Shown: piece by piece, positions 12,411 through 24,136 of the stretch | Numbering within the stretch: position 1 is the first letter of the stretch | Layout: the number at the start of each line of letters is the position of its first letter | Assembly: GCA_033980235.1 (NCBI GenBank) | Contig: CM067064.1 | Location: 34,193,497 to 34,257,496, forward strand | Length of the DNA stretch: 64,000 bases | Direction: 5' to 3' | DNA from: Diadema setosum | Taxonomy: Eukaryota > Echinodermata > Echinoidea > Diadematoida > Diadematidae | Notes under the pieces: model-generated | The model's database searches: none | What the model was told of the DNA's origin: nothing | What the model saw: only the letters and a program-made list of their open reading frames with translations | Position numbers and translations under genes: made by a program

Positions 12411-14230
12411 GTAGAAATACATGTACAAGTACATTATGTATCAATCCTCTATGCATGTGCCAGTTCGCTGCCAATTTAGTGTGTTTCTGTGACAAAGAAT
12501 TACCTCTGACTTCTGTACGAGTCTACGAAAAAACCTCTGATTAATCAAGTCATTACAATTACGAGTGGGTGTTTATCCTTTACCTCTTTCCTATGACTTC
12601 TTTCCATGTAGAAATAATCATATTTCTATAGTGGGCATCTGTCATTAGCAACACTTTTCCTATTATTGGTATCAGCAATATGCTATGTGAAACAAATATA
12701 AAATGGAAATCAATATCAACATGATCAAGCACGTTCAAAATGTAACAATGCAGCCATTCGATGTAGATTACACACATATTTGATATAATAATTACCTTCA
12801 GTAATGTGCAGGTAAACATTTTATAATCATGTTGTAGTGATAAGGCACAGTATATAAAAAGGACAGTATTAACCCTTAATGTGCTTTGTTTGTCAATAGG
12901 CATACACACTGGAGTGCTTTCGATTGACACATTTGTCCGAAACTCAATTGCAAATTTAACAGAGATAATCTATTCCCTCTAATTTCCATTCTGTAACCAC
13001 AGCTTTACTGTTGGCCTGAGGCACACTGTTTCATCTGAGTGGGCTTGCTAACTTTAACAAGAAGGTCAAGTCTGGATGCATTTCTGAGTACTGCTGGAAA
13101 AGCTTGGCATATGAAGTGAGTTCTAGAAGTCTAGACAATTTTCATGATTTCACATCACGTTGAACATAAATCGACGGCTCTATGTATGGATTTGTGGAAT
13201 TTATTATAGTCCTTGTGGAGATTAAAAAAAAATATGCTGAAAACCCCAAAACAAATTACAATGAAAAAGGATGATGACATAGGAGCCTCACATATTTAAA
13301 AAGAAAAAATGCACCAATGTAATTCCATTACAATGCCGCTTGTTAAACAAGTTCACCCGAGTAAAATTTATGCATGCTTTCTTCTTTTGTTCTGCTTCCT
13401 TGAGCCCCCACTCATGTATTGTCATGTGAGGCTGCCATGTCACCATCCTTGTTCACTGTGATTTATCATAGATTTTGGAAACACTCTTATTCCTCATCCC
13501 AATTGCTATAAATTCTGAAACTCAGTACCCATTAACACCAATTTATAGTTGTTCAAATGTAAAAGCCTGAAAATCATCTGGAGGTCTCTTTTACAAGGTT
13601 AAATTTTAATTCTCTTCATTGCAATGCCAGTCTGCACAAACATCACTTTAATCCCTTGCATTCAGCAAACTTTTGAGACTGACTGCCTAAAGTCCGAATG
13701 GGGATTTCAGAATCTGGTAGGGAATGACAAATGAAGAAAATTGCAGTAGACACACAAACACGTCTATGATGAAATTCTTGTAACAATGAAGCAAAATTTC
13801 AAGTAACACAATTATCATAGACATCTCATTGCATACTTTACTGTTCAGCTGTAATAAAATTTCGATACAACAAACGAAAACTGCCAGTCCAAAGGACTTC
13901 ATTATAACAGGAGTCACCTGTATCACCAGCTTGATAGCATACTTGTATCATGAAGTGGTTACAGTTTGTGCATGTGTGAAGACTATATCCATCAGTGATC
14001 ATGGGAGCTTGCTGTGTGCATTACCTGGATGAAGTTTATATCATGGAGGATCAAAATGAGTGCAAAGTTATAACAGCTGCAGTTACCATAGCAACAACTA
14101 AAAGACATGTACTAGCAGATGATTGGTTCTCTGCCACAAACATCGCACACAAGACACAACAAATGCAGGTTAACCTCTCCAAATATATAATGGTGCCTGG
14201 AGTCCAGGGCTCATGCATTGGAGGTTATTA
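12411..14230. other. Noncoding sequence
   Basis: No exon, RNA gene or repeat recognised. The open frames at 12580-12930 and 13687-14231 are AT-rich with no domain features. Confidence 0.4.
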
Positions 14231-14495
14231 AAGACCCGATAGCGAGGGGAAACATGGGTGGTCCGATTGAACTGACTTTCATTCGCTGCCCACCGGTAAA
14301 CCACGAATAGAATCTGTCAACCACATGTCAGCGTAAATGTACATCAAAGCATACGCTCATCAGTACGTCATACGGTGGACTCCAGTCGAGATCAGTGATA
14401 ACGCTGTACACAATTCGCTATGTGGATTCTCGAATATATCCAATCCGCGCCACTAGCCTTCCCACTCCATAGTTATCCCAATGCTACTGGGTCTT
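14231..14495. mobile_element. Foldback MITE with AAGACCC ends (TA duplication), 265 bp
   Basis: The left end AAGACCCGATAGC and right end GCTACTGGGTCTT are inverted repeats with one mismatch in the core. TA flanks both ends (14229-14230, 14496-14497). No protein is encoded. Confidence 0.7.
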
Positions 14496-14647
14496 TAATA
14501 TGGTTTACATTTAATAATAGTTTTGGCCTTTAATTTTTCTTCTCATTCTATTTGTTGCATGAGAATCTGATGCACTGAATGTGATGAGTTAATAATGTGA
14601 CAATGAGATCCATACACAGAATGCTATGCAATATATGTACAAGCCAG

Positions 14648-14682
14648 CAAAACAAAACAAAACAAAACAAAACAAAACAAAA
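14648..14682. repeat. (AAAAC)n microsatellite
   Basis: About seven tandem AAAAC units. Confidence 0.95.
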
Positions 14683-15486
14683 GCAACATTGCAGAATGAA
14701 TTAAAGCAAACAGCAGTCATGAAAAGTCCCATTCACCAAACCAGGGAAGTGCCTGCTTGTGATTATAAACAAACATGATGCAACATATTTGATTTGAGCT
14801 GCAAACATACATGTAAAAACATGAGAGCACAAACAATGAACATCAAATTCAGTACAATATTTGCACAAGTTCAACAAAAATAGCTCCAAAATCTGTTCAT
14901 GGAAATTGCATATTGAAAAAAAAAAAAAGCAAGTTGTGGGAGGATAGAAGATAGATGAAGAGTGAAAGACAGTATAGGAAAGACAGACAATGACTTTTTG
15001 AAGAAAATAAATTATGATAAGCGGTTTGACTTTTATGAAGCCCGGGGTGTTAACGTCACTGTGATTACACTGTGGTTAGGTTGGAGCACATGAAAGACGC
15101 AATTGGCTTTTAGCCCATCAAACAATGGCACGAAACGAGTCCAATGATGATGAATGTTTCCCCGAATAAAACTGAGATCTGATGATACCAACAATATGAT
15201 ACAAGGACAATCATACTGGTAAGGATGGGGAATACCACATAAAAAGATGATACAGATCACGATGATGATGGCGATGATGACAGTGGCGAATATCAAATTG
15301 CAGTGAGCTTGTAATAGTAAAAAACAATGAAGTACACAGTGATGATTTCTGTTCAAAGTTAGGTACATAAAAGAGCAACAACAAAAAAATGGGAGGGGGA
15401 AGACGTTACGGTAGATGGATAACAGACGGATAGACACACAGACAGACAGACAGGAGTACACAGTGGACGAACAGGAGGGATGGGGT

Positions 15487-15517
15487 TTACTTGGTGGCAG
15501 GGTCGCGGGTCTTGGCA
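15487..15517 (-). CDS. Candidate alternative last coding exon of the septin gene
   Basis: On the minus strand a good acceptor (pyrimidine-rich tract ending CCCGCAG) precedes T + AKTRDPATK + TAA. An internal GT inside the main last exon (16909-16914, after codon Gln44 of that exon plus two bases) is phase-compatible. Splicing there would replace the tail [10 protein letters not shown] with NAKTRDPATK. The acceptor is strong and the donor AAAA|GTACGA is only moderate. No transcript evidence is available, so this is inference from splice grammar and frame agreement. Confidence 0.4.
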
Positions 15518-16883
15518 CTGCGGGAGAATGACATGAAAAGAGAAGGGAGTAGAAAGAGGTAGGAAACCACTTCTAATAATGCCACATACTCAGATAGAAG
15601 TCACATGAAAGGATGCCCTCTATGGTCAACTTTTGAAACAGTTTTATCCATTTCTGAGGGAGTTACAATTGTAGATTCTCCTTTAGAGAATACTGTAAAC
15701 ATGACAATCCTTTAAAATCCCACGTCTGCAGGCAGAACTCCACTTTGTCAAACATTTACCAGGCAAAAACTCTTTTAGTTTCTGTTTCACTTAACTTGAT
15801 GAGCACGCCCAATCACTGGAATAGTCCATAAAACTGATTTCACAGTGAGATGGATTTTCAGAGGAAAGCATAGTCTTCATTCAAGGCAATGCTCTTACTT
15901 TCTCCCACTGAATCCTCAAGTGTCTTATTGAGAGCTAAGCCTGACATAGAACAAACTTGTTTTTATCAATCTTGCTAGTACATTGAACTCTTTGACAACA
16001 ATTTTGATAGTGTTGTTACTAATAATGCATAGAAACCAAAAATCATATGAGATTTATATTTCATCACATATCAATTTGCAAATAATCTACTGATATCCAA
16101 ATAACATGAAAGGAACTACTGGCATTAAATATGTATTTCTAAACTCACAACTTATTGATGTTTCTTTCCACGAAAAGTGTGATAAAAAAAAAACCAAACA
16201 ACAACTACTGTCAGTTCCACTGAAAATAAAATATATGACCAGGAACCAAGTAAACAAGATTACAGCAGTATCTTTCTCTCTTGTAAAAACTACCTCTATA
16301 CTTTCCCATGATAAAACACACAAGCCATTGTTGAAACAAATTTACATTTAAACACGGATGTGACTGGTAAAAGACTACAATTTTTCCCATTCAACAACAG
16401 GTAAGCACCATGATAAAGGACAGTCTCTGACTTTGTCCAAACCCTGAAACAGCCATGATTTTACCCAGACAATGTTTGTTTGCTGCCTTCTTTTGGCAGC
16501 TTACTGTACAGTCCAGCATGAGTTATTTATGACCAGGTATCAACTGTACATCATAAAATAATTCTCAATTTCACTCTAGAAATTTTGGACTCATGTCTTA
16601 TTAGGAATGGATGATAAAGAGCGAGTAAAATTTATCACTGCTACAAACCCGAGGCAGTGAGGAAAGGAATGAACTTCCTTTTCTTTGTTGGTCTCTTACT
16701 CTTTCCAGCTCCCAAGTTCAGCCACAAAATCATTTTCAGGACCAATAATTTCAGCAAAACAGGAAACCAGTGGCAAATATACACCACTGCGTTATCTCCT
16801 CACTGGACCCTGCAATTTTACAGCACTAAAAAAAGAAAAATAAACTGATAAAAACACTTTAAATAACATGGTCTTGTCTTATC
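15518..16883 (-). other. Septin 3' untranslated region or last intron
   Basis: No coding sequence was recognised between the septin stop codon at 16884 and the alternative exon. If the main stop is used, the 3' part of the transcript falls here. No clear poly(A) site can be singled out. Confidence 0.4.
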
Positions 16884-17050
16884 CTAGCATCTGCTTTCAT
16901 CAGCCTTTTCGTACTTTTGTCTGGCCTGCAGTCTCTCGTAGCGGAAGTTCTCGTAGTGGATCGTGTCGGTGATTTCCTTGAGGTCCTGTAGATGTGTCCT
17001 GATGAGCATGTCCCTTAGGTTGGAGAACTCACAGTGGTTGGGGTTTTCCA
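16884..17050 (-). CDS. SEPTIN3/9-like: Septin, last exon (C-terminal end of the GTPase domain)
   Basis: Acceptor CCCACAG, then a codon completed across the junction (Val) and [20 protein letters not shown], followed by the [20 protein letters not shown] segment and the tail [14 protein letters not shown] before TAG. The V-E-N-x-x-H-C-E-F and [10 protein letters not shown] blocks are hallmarks of the C-terminal part of the septin domain and closest to the SEPT3 group. The tail is short and has no coiled coil, as expected for this group. It joins the 19207-19303 exon in phase 1. An internal donor could divert splicing to 15487-15517. Confidence 0.93.
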
Positions 17051-17401
17051 CTGTGGGCAGAAGAGAAAAAACAACAAACAGTTAAATGGCTTCAGGACAT
17101 GTCTTTGACCATAAACAAATTTATTTATTTCTAGATTCACTCTTAATGTTTTTTCATTCAAACCTAATTGCTACTGTGGATTGTCAAGAGAAATTTATCA
17201 ATTTGGCACACTCACTGTAACCACACAAATTACTTCTTTCTCTTTCATTCTTATATTTCCATGCCCACTGAATATAACCCATCAATTCCTAAAGACCACA
17301 TTTCAATAGTTTGTCAAAATATCTTTCTATCATATACGGTATAACAGTATATATATATATATATATATTTATATATCATAATTCATTGTTAGTATTTCAT
17401 A

Positions 17402-18160
17402 TGTGACCCGCTACAACAAAATGATCCTAAAGTCGGGAGAGGTCGATTATTTGAAAATTGCATGGTATAATCCCGTAATCTTTCTGCTTTAAATTGATAT
17501 ATAACACATTTTATAAAAATAATCGGCTGCGGAGATATCGATGTTTAAAAGAGAGCATGTCGAGACGTCTGGAAAATCACTGTTTCGAGAAAAGCGCCCT
17601 AAAAGTCTTCCTTTCGAAGCAATCGCGATCAACACACGCAAGTCAGTTTCACCTCTGGACAATAGAAGGTAAGCCCTAGCAACCCCCGAAGAGTTCATTC
17701 AAGCACATCAGCGTCGGCGGTCTCCTCACCAACCAATCAGGGACCAGGATGTGATAAGCGGCTGAGCATAGCGCACCCCGCCCGCACGCACCAGTCGACT
17801 GGGCAGTGTGCGAGCTTCACGCTTCGGTTAGCAGCAAGCAGCAAACTGACCAATGAGATCACTCCGGTCGTTGTTAGGGGCGGAACCTATCTGTGGCGCT
17901 CAATCCAAATTTTCGAACCAGTTTCTGCTTCATTGAAACGCCAAAAAAACATGGCTCAGAAAAACGCTATTTTTTGGTCTTTCCTTTCAAAATTTTGCTT
18001 CAAAATTTTGACAGATGATAGAAGACATGTAAGACTCCAATAATATATCAAAATCAGAAAATCGTAAGTTTTGACCAATTTTAATGCTCTGACTTCAAAC
18101 TCGATTTTCACGGCTTCGACCGTGCGCGACTTTAGGACCTTTTTGTTGTAGCGGGTCACA
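17402..18160. mobile_element. Foldback MITE, family A copy 1 (TA duplication), 759 bp
   Basis: The ends read TGTGACCCGCTACAACAAAA and its inverse complement, flanked by TA at 17400-17401 and 18161-18162. TCCTAAAGTCG follows inside both arms. The interior has no transposase frame. Copies of 666 bp and 260 bp sit at 27392 and 30173, all within introns of this one septin gene. Confidence 0.9.
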
Positions 18161-18332
18161 TATGGTAGAATAAAAACTTCTCTTTTACATGAGCCCTATT
18201 GCAGTTCAGATAACATTGTTTATTTCGGTCATAGACTTATCCAACCTCTAAACTGCTGAATTTATATCTGATCCTTAATTTGGCAACACCTTTGAGAAGA
18301 TCAAAGCCAATATTTTCTCTTATATTGGTGAT

Positions 18333-18336
<4 letters not shown>

Positions 18337-18389
<53 letters not shown>
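18337..18389. repeat. (TG)n microsatellite
   Basis: An uninterrupted TG run of about 26 units in a septin intron. Confidence 0.97.
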
Positions 18390-18391
<2 letters not shown>

Positions 18392-19206
18392 AGTGTTTAC
18401 CAATTCTACCTTGTCTTTTGCCTTAGTACAGATTTAGGATATGCAAAAAAAAAAAAAGAAAATCAGAGATGCCAATTTTAGGACAGGATAATTTCTGAAA
18501 ATTATTAATAATTATTAATGTATTTTAGAAAAAATATATGCATTGCCCTAGAAATTGATATGATATAGGAACAAATGATGGTGTGGTTTCTCCAACATAT
18601 TCATAAAGTCATGCACACACTGGAGTTATTACCCAAGTGAGACAGATGATCCATACAGTGCTACAGACCCCATAGCCTTCGGACAAGACCTCGAGGCTGA
18701 GGCTCGGAATAGAGACTAACAGTACTGCAAGGGGGCGAGTGAATGCAAGACCAAGGGGGTAGCCAGGAGGCCTTTTTAAACCTGACATGAATTTCTTTAT
18801 CTTAAACATTGTTTTTCATCATTTCTGTTACCAAAAAGGTAGTGTCCAATCAGAGACCGCATTGCTCACAATGGTGTCGCATCTAGTGAATACGCATAAG
18901 TATGTATGTCAGTGGCTTGCTCATCCCGACGCCCTGTAGTCCAGCCTGCGCTGCCTGCGGTAGGTGTCTGTGTTGACACGTGATTTATTAGCATACCAAC
19001 TGCAGATTGACTCATGAATACATGAATGATTCATGCTTGCGTACGTCGCAAAGCGGCAGGGAAAAAAACCCAGGTTTCAAAAGGGCCACTCGGTCTCGCG
19101 TTCCCCTGTTTCTTGCCATTCTCGAGTTATGGCGAGTTATAGTCTCATTTCTCAGCAATGAGGCCTTGTCAAAAGGCTACAGACCCCTAGCTCTGGTCCA
19201 GCCTAC

Positions 19207-19303
19207 CTTCGATCAGCCCCCAGTTTGTCAGTCTACCCAGGGCTTCCCTTCCGTCCACCTCGTGAAGCTTGTCGCTGCCAACCACGGCAAACGGCATCTG
19301 GTC
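19207..19303 (-). CDS. SEPTIN3/9-like: Septin exon (late GTPase domain, SEPT3-like VVGSDK segment)
   Basis: Acceptor TCTTCCAG, 32 codons starting DQMPFAVVGSDKLHEVDGRE and ending RLTNWGLIE, then donor G|GTAGGC in phase 1. The M-P-F-A-V-V-G-S-D block and the W-G-x-I-E-V-E-N signature completed by the next exon are conserved septin elements; the tryptophan-glycine pair belongs to the conserved septin interface. It starts in phase 0, matching the end of the 21924-22019 exon. Confidence 0.94.
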
Positions 19304-19364
19304 CTGGAAGACAAAGACACATGTGCATTAGACCGGGTCTATTAGCTCCAGAACGCTGCACCAA

Positions 19365-20100
19365 GAGTGTGATATATGACTGGAGACCAGTCTGTCAGTG
19401 TATAGATAAAGAGAAGGACTGGTAGAAGTGTCACCACACTGTACATCCCAATGTGTGTGATATTACAGATCAGTTTACATCAGAACAAATAGATAATAGA
19501 AGTATCACCTACCTGCATAATATCCCATGTGTGGGATATTAGGGACCAGTTTAGCAACAGAACAGGTTGATAATAAAAGTATCAGCACACTGTATAATAT
19601 CCCAGGTGTGTGACATTAGAGACCAGTTTAACAACAGAACAGGTGGATAAAAGGAGTACTACTACACTGTGTAACACTACAGTGTGAACAAGGCTAATTG
19701 GTGGTAAACCTGTACTAGTAGAAGTGTCACAGTAAACCACACTGTGCCACTGTAATCATGGCATGACAAGGAACCCCTGTGATATTGGAACTATTGGGGA
19801 GTCATGACACTTTATACTACTGAGAGTGTGACATGACTTGAACATACAGGGACCAGTTAAACAGTACGAAGTGTCACAAACCACACTGTAACAAAGAATC
19901 ATCATGTCAAGATAACCGAACAGTCTGAAAATGACAGAGACAGTCACTAGACCAGGACGAGTGTCACTACACCGTCTACCACCGAGAATGTGATATAAAA
20001 CAGGTACCAATAAGACAGAGAGATGATGTATTGGTATAACAGCAACACAAACCACAGTGTGTACCACTGAAGGTGTCATTTACAAAGAATTGATTGCCAG
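19365..20100. repeat. Degenerate minisatellite, unit about 76 bp, in a septin intron
   Basis: At least three recognisable units between about 19365 and 19685 share GTGTGNGATATTA, GACCAGTTTA, CAACAGAACAGG, GATAATAGAAGTATCA and CACTGTATAATATCCCA in the same order. More decayed copies (GGGACCAGTTAAACAG, GTGTCACAAACCACACTGT) continue to about 20100. The array starts about 60 bp upstream of the exon at 19207-19303. Confidence 0.75.
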
Positions 20101-20815
20101 TGGGCTTATTGAAGCATTTACTGTGTATCACCGAGTGGTGATTCACAAACAAATCATGATATGCAGTTAAAAGTTCTAGTGCCACTTAAAATCAATGGTA
20201 TCACTGATATTCTACAAAAGTGTGTCCTCATAATTCTGATAACGTTAGCAATCTACAGCTGTACAACCACAACAAACACATAAAAAAATTGCGGGGAGTG
20301 TTTTCAGTTTTGTTACTCTTTATTTTTACTCATTCAGATGTTTTATGATATCCATGATGAGTCCTCGCATATATGCCACAGACAAATGTGGAATGATTGG
20401 ACACAGAATTGCACAGCGTGTAGTATTACACACAAGAGCCTTCCAGCCTAATCATTAGGCCATAGTGTGCATGTCACAGAGCTGATCTTTCATTTCTATG
20501 ACCATTTGATACCAATATATCTCTCTGGGTACTTAAATATTATTACCCACTTATAAGCTCAAGTGTTGGGCAGATTGCTGTGGTGACTGAAAAAATGTTC
20601 TCTGGGTTTTATGTTTTTTGGCACAAGTCCTCAACATTTCACCTGAATGTATCTATTTTTGTTTTCAATAAATATAGGTCAAGAATGCTGATAAAAATTG
20701 TTTACATTCCTCTTCTTTTTGTTCAAATATTTTCTCATATATCTTTTATGAGGGGAATAAAATAAAGGTCCTACAGTTGCGTGGCAAAACAACTGTCAAA
20801 ACCTCTGCTGCAATA

Positions 20816-21000
20816 CAATGGACTCCCGGTATAACGAAATCCTCGGGACCACCAGATTTCTTTGGTTATATCAAAATTTCGTTATAACCGAAAAAACAGA
20901 CAATAAAAAAGATAAAGTCAATAATTTTGTGACTTGGATTTTTATTTCATTGTAACCAGAATTACACTATAACCATGTTTGTTATAACGGGAGCGCACTG
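20816..21000. mobile_element. Foldback MITE with CARTGSRCTCCCGKTATAAC ends, 185 bp
   Basis: Left end CAATGGACTCCCGGTATAAC; right end is the complement of CAGTGCGCTCCCGTTATAAC. TA lies outside both ends (20814-20815, 21001-21002). The CAGTG start and the TA duplication fit a pogo/Tigger-type mariner relic. Confidence 0.75.
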
Positions 21001-21923
21001 TAATTATTGATGTGTATTGTTTCTTGATTTAAGGCCATGGTCTGATGATACAGTGCTTAGTTATATGGATACATTAGAGGTACATACACACACTCAACAT
21101 TTTCTTGTCGAGGCCATCATTAAAGTGCAGGTAAATGTGACACACGCAACTCTTGAAGATCTGCTAGAACTTCAAGGATAACAACAGAAGTGAACTCTTG
21201 CCAAACCCACAGGCTACCTATAAAAAAGTCATTGTGCTTTTCACTTGTGCAATATTACAAATGACTATACACTGTAAACAATTGCAATCATACATACATC
21301 AACAAATATAAATATATGGTGTAAATAGTGAACCAATAACAAAACATAACTATGGAAATGATTGACTGTGTGCACAAAAAGCTTACTAATATGGCAGAAT
21401 CAAATGAATCAAATGAATATCTTACAGACAATATACAAATGATACAGGAGCAAGAAAAAGACTCCTTTTTTTTTTTGGAGTCAAAATTCACATGCCAAGC
21501 TGCAGCATAATCAGAGCCTTGAAAGTATTTTGTCTGATTACCTGTCTGAATGATCAAAAGGATGTGCATAAACATCCCCCCCCCCAAAAAAAAAAAAAAA
21601 AAACTTTGGCTAGCAGAAATATTGAGTGATACATCGTCCAATGTTCAAGAGAGCAAAAAGACATGGCAGCCAAAGCACTATATCAAATGGGATATAGCTT
21701 TTCCTTGGACATGCCATGGTGGCTTCATTTTTGGTGGTAACACAGCTAGGATTTGGAGAGACCATCACTTGACTGATTATTTGACCACTCATAAAAAAGG
21801 CGAGTTTCATCAAAATTTGAGATAAAAGATTTTGTCACCATAGTGACGATATGAAGAGAAAACACTATTGACAGATTACTGAGAGAGCTGAAATCTACAA
21901 GACATTGATGAAACAATGCGTAC

Positions 21924-22019
21924 CCTGAGAGCATCATTGATCGCCATGTCTTCAGCATCCTCTTCAAGATTCTTCATCGGGTATGTCTGGATAGAGTTCT
22001 TCTCCAGGGCGGACTTTAT
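21924..22019 (-). CDS. SEPTIN3/9-like: Septin exon (32 codons after the G4 motif)
   Basis: Acceptor GCCATCACAG, then IKSALEKNSIQTYPMKNLEE, DAEDMAINDALR and donor AGG|GTACGC. It starts and ends in phase 0, matching both neighbours. It corresponds to the septin segment where vertebrate SEPT3/9 have a helix followed by Y-P-x-K and an acidic E-D-x-E-D stretch; here this is TYPMKNLEEDAED. It lies about 4.9 kb from the preceding exon. Confidence 0.92.
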
Positions 22020-22407
22020 CTGTGATGGCGGTGAGGGGAGGGAGATTGGAATAAACAAAGAAAAACATTTGAAGAATATTAGCATTAAATAGTCATTAAA
22101 AAATAAATACAATAGTCATAAAAGGGGTATCTTCAGCTTCAGCAGCAAAATCAAGTTTGGGAAATGCAATTTAACCCTTTTGAATATTTGACTGGTACTT
22201 TGGGACAGTACGATGTAATACCACAAGGTATTCTCTGCTTATCGGCTCTCAAAGCATACAAAAGAGTTAATGTTGACCAGAACTGTAAAAAGTTTGTTAC
22301 TAAATATCATAAATGCCCTGACTTAGAATAAAAGAATGCCAGATTCATTGTACAGGAAGATGGGTGAACTGTTGATATGTGATTATGCAATCACCCTCTC
22401 CCCTAGA

Positions 22408-22408
<1 letters not shown>

Positions 22409-22469
<61 letters not shown>
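22409..22469. repeat. (CA)n microsatellite
   Basis: About 30 uninterrupted CA units. Open frames crossing it read alternating Val-Cys and are not genes. A short GACA repeat follows at about 22498-22515. Confidence 0.97.
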
Positions 22470-22471
<2 letters not shown>

Positions 22472-23449
22472 GACCATAAACAAAAAGACCAACAGACCGA
22501 CAGACAGACAGACAGAGACACAACTACTAGTCCACTGCCTGGACGGTTTTCTGAATGATTCACTTTGCACTATTAAAGTATGGTATGGGCAGCTAAGATC
22601 GTATTGCTGGCGTTGAGGGCTCAAGCTACACCATCAAGATTGCTGGCTAGTCTGAATACAAGGACTTACAATGTAAATCGGCCAGAACCTGGACTATCAC
22701 ACGACTACAAGCCAACAAGCGCTCTTGATGAGTCATACTTTCATGAGTCACACACAAGGCATGTGAGATGGATGTAATATGATTCAAACGTTACATCTTG
22801 AATGTCGCAGATTTGTTACAGCAGCTTCTTCATGTAATCAAGCAATGATCACCTTTTAGCATTATTTACAATTCGATTCCCTCCCCCTTTCCCCTCCTGG
22901 CCTGCATCACACTTTGCCAGGCATGATGTTCCCAGCCCCGTGTGAAATTGGCCAGCCTATAATGGGCGTTGATGAGTTTAGCTGCTGCACCTCGCTCCAT
23001 CGAACAGACGGCCACATCTGGTCGACGCATCTTGCTGACTTACACAAGGCGTGTGACAAATGGATCCCTCAATGCGTGTAATTGGAAACTCGACCACTTG
23101 AAACACGAGCTTGTCGTTTAGCAAGTGGGAAACGGGCCCTGGCGCGTCTGCAGCCAAGTGGCTGTACGAGAGAGGCTATAGCCTTGTCACCTCCTACGTA
23201 CTCTAGGACTCCCGACAGATCTAAACTAACTCTGAATAACTAATGGGGCTTTTGTTCTGTTCCTCTCAATTCTAACAATGACGGGTAATCATAAATCATA
23301 CTTGATATACGGTAGAATAGAAAGAGGAGCTTCTTTTGAATGCTCAGACTCCAGTGTATGGCTGTACTTTGGGTTACAGTACATTCCTGGTCACTGGGAA
23401 TCTACCAATCTTCTCTTTATGTTTCCTGTGCTGTGACTTCAATTTGATA

Positions 23450-23544
23450 TTAACTCGTTGAGGACGAGTACGGAGTATACTTGAGCAAGTGTCTATGGAA
23501 AAATGTGTGTTGTAGCAAAATCAGCCTGTCCTCAACCGGTTTAA
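23450..23544. mobile_element. TTAA-flanked 95-bp MITE, family C copy 1
   Basis: Bounded by TTAA at 23450-23453 and 23541-23544, with inverted ends CTCGTTGAGGAC and its near-complement GTCCTCAACCGG. The core contains GAGTATACT and TTGTAGCAAAATCAG. The same design occurs at 46566, 46849, 49414 and 56331. A TTAA target and terminal CCC-type ends are the mark of piggyBac transposition. Confidence 0.85.
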
Positions 23545-23608
23545 GGTAAATCATACAGCAACAATTGACAACACTACATCAAACAAGAGCCTAGGAATGC
23601 TTTTACAT

Positions 23609-23625
23609 GGGGGGGGGGGGGGGGG
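23609..23625. repeat. Poly-G run
   Basis: 17 consecutive G on the + strand in the septin intron. Confidence 0.95.
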
Positions 23626-24136
23626 TTAGTGTTACTCACAGATATTGCTGGAGAACTTTAGTGATGTCATTTAGGGTTTCGTTGTAATTCATTTATTACA
23701 CTATCATTACATTATGTTTGTTTGTTTTTTTATCCTGTTCTATTAAAAAAAAATCTATATATTTCAAAATGGCATTATTGGGCAAAATACTTCTTTTCCC
23801 ATCATTCTGACAAACAAAGCAAGTGACGATAATACAACAGGCATAAAAACACTGATTTTTCCATGATGAGCCCTTGCAATCTAGACAATAAAGATGATTT
23901 TTGTGCCTGGAAACAATTTGAACTACAGATTTAAACCACCATCTTGCAAAATGCACATTTAGAATCCCTGAGAAAATACAATTATTGATTTCCTATCCAG
24001 TGAAATTTCCAAGTGTGTAAAAGACATAATTGTGCTGACAGTGTTTTGTGTGTATCCTAGCTGTGTGCACCAGAAAACATAGAGTCAAATACACAGACAT
24101 GCTTTTGTGATTCCCAGCAGTGATAAGAGAGAGTTA

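Larger units (their letters stand above)
17051..19206 (-). other. Septin intron
   Basis: Intron between the last two septin exons. It holds a TA dinucleotide tract near 17349-17369, a 759-bp foldback element and a TG repeat. Confidence 0.85.

Noticed and set aside
15033..15518. Minus-strand frame of 161 aa
   Set aside because: It is hydrophobic low-complexity translation of intron or 3' flank. Only the 31-nt block at its upper end, in a different frame, has splice and frame support.
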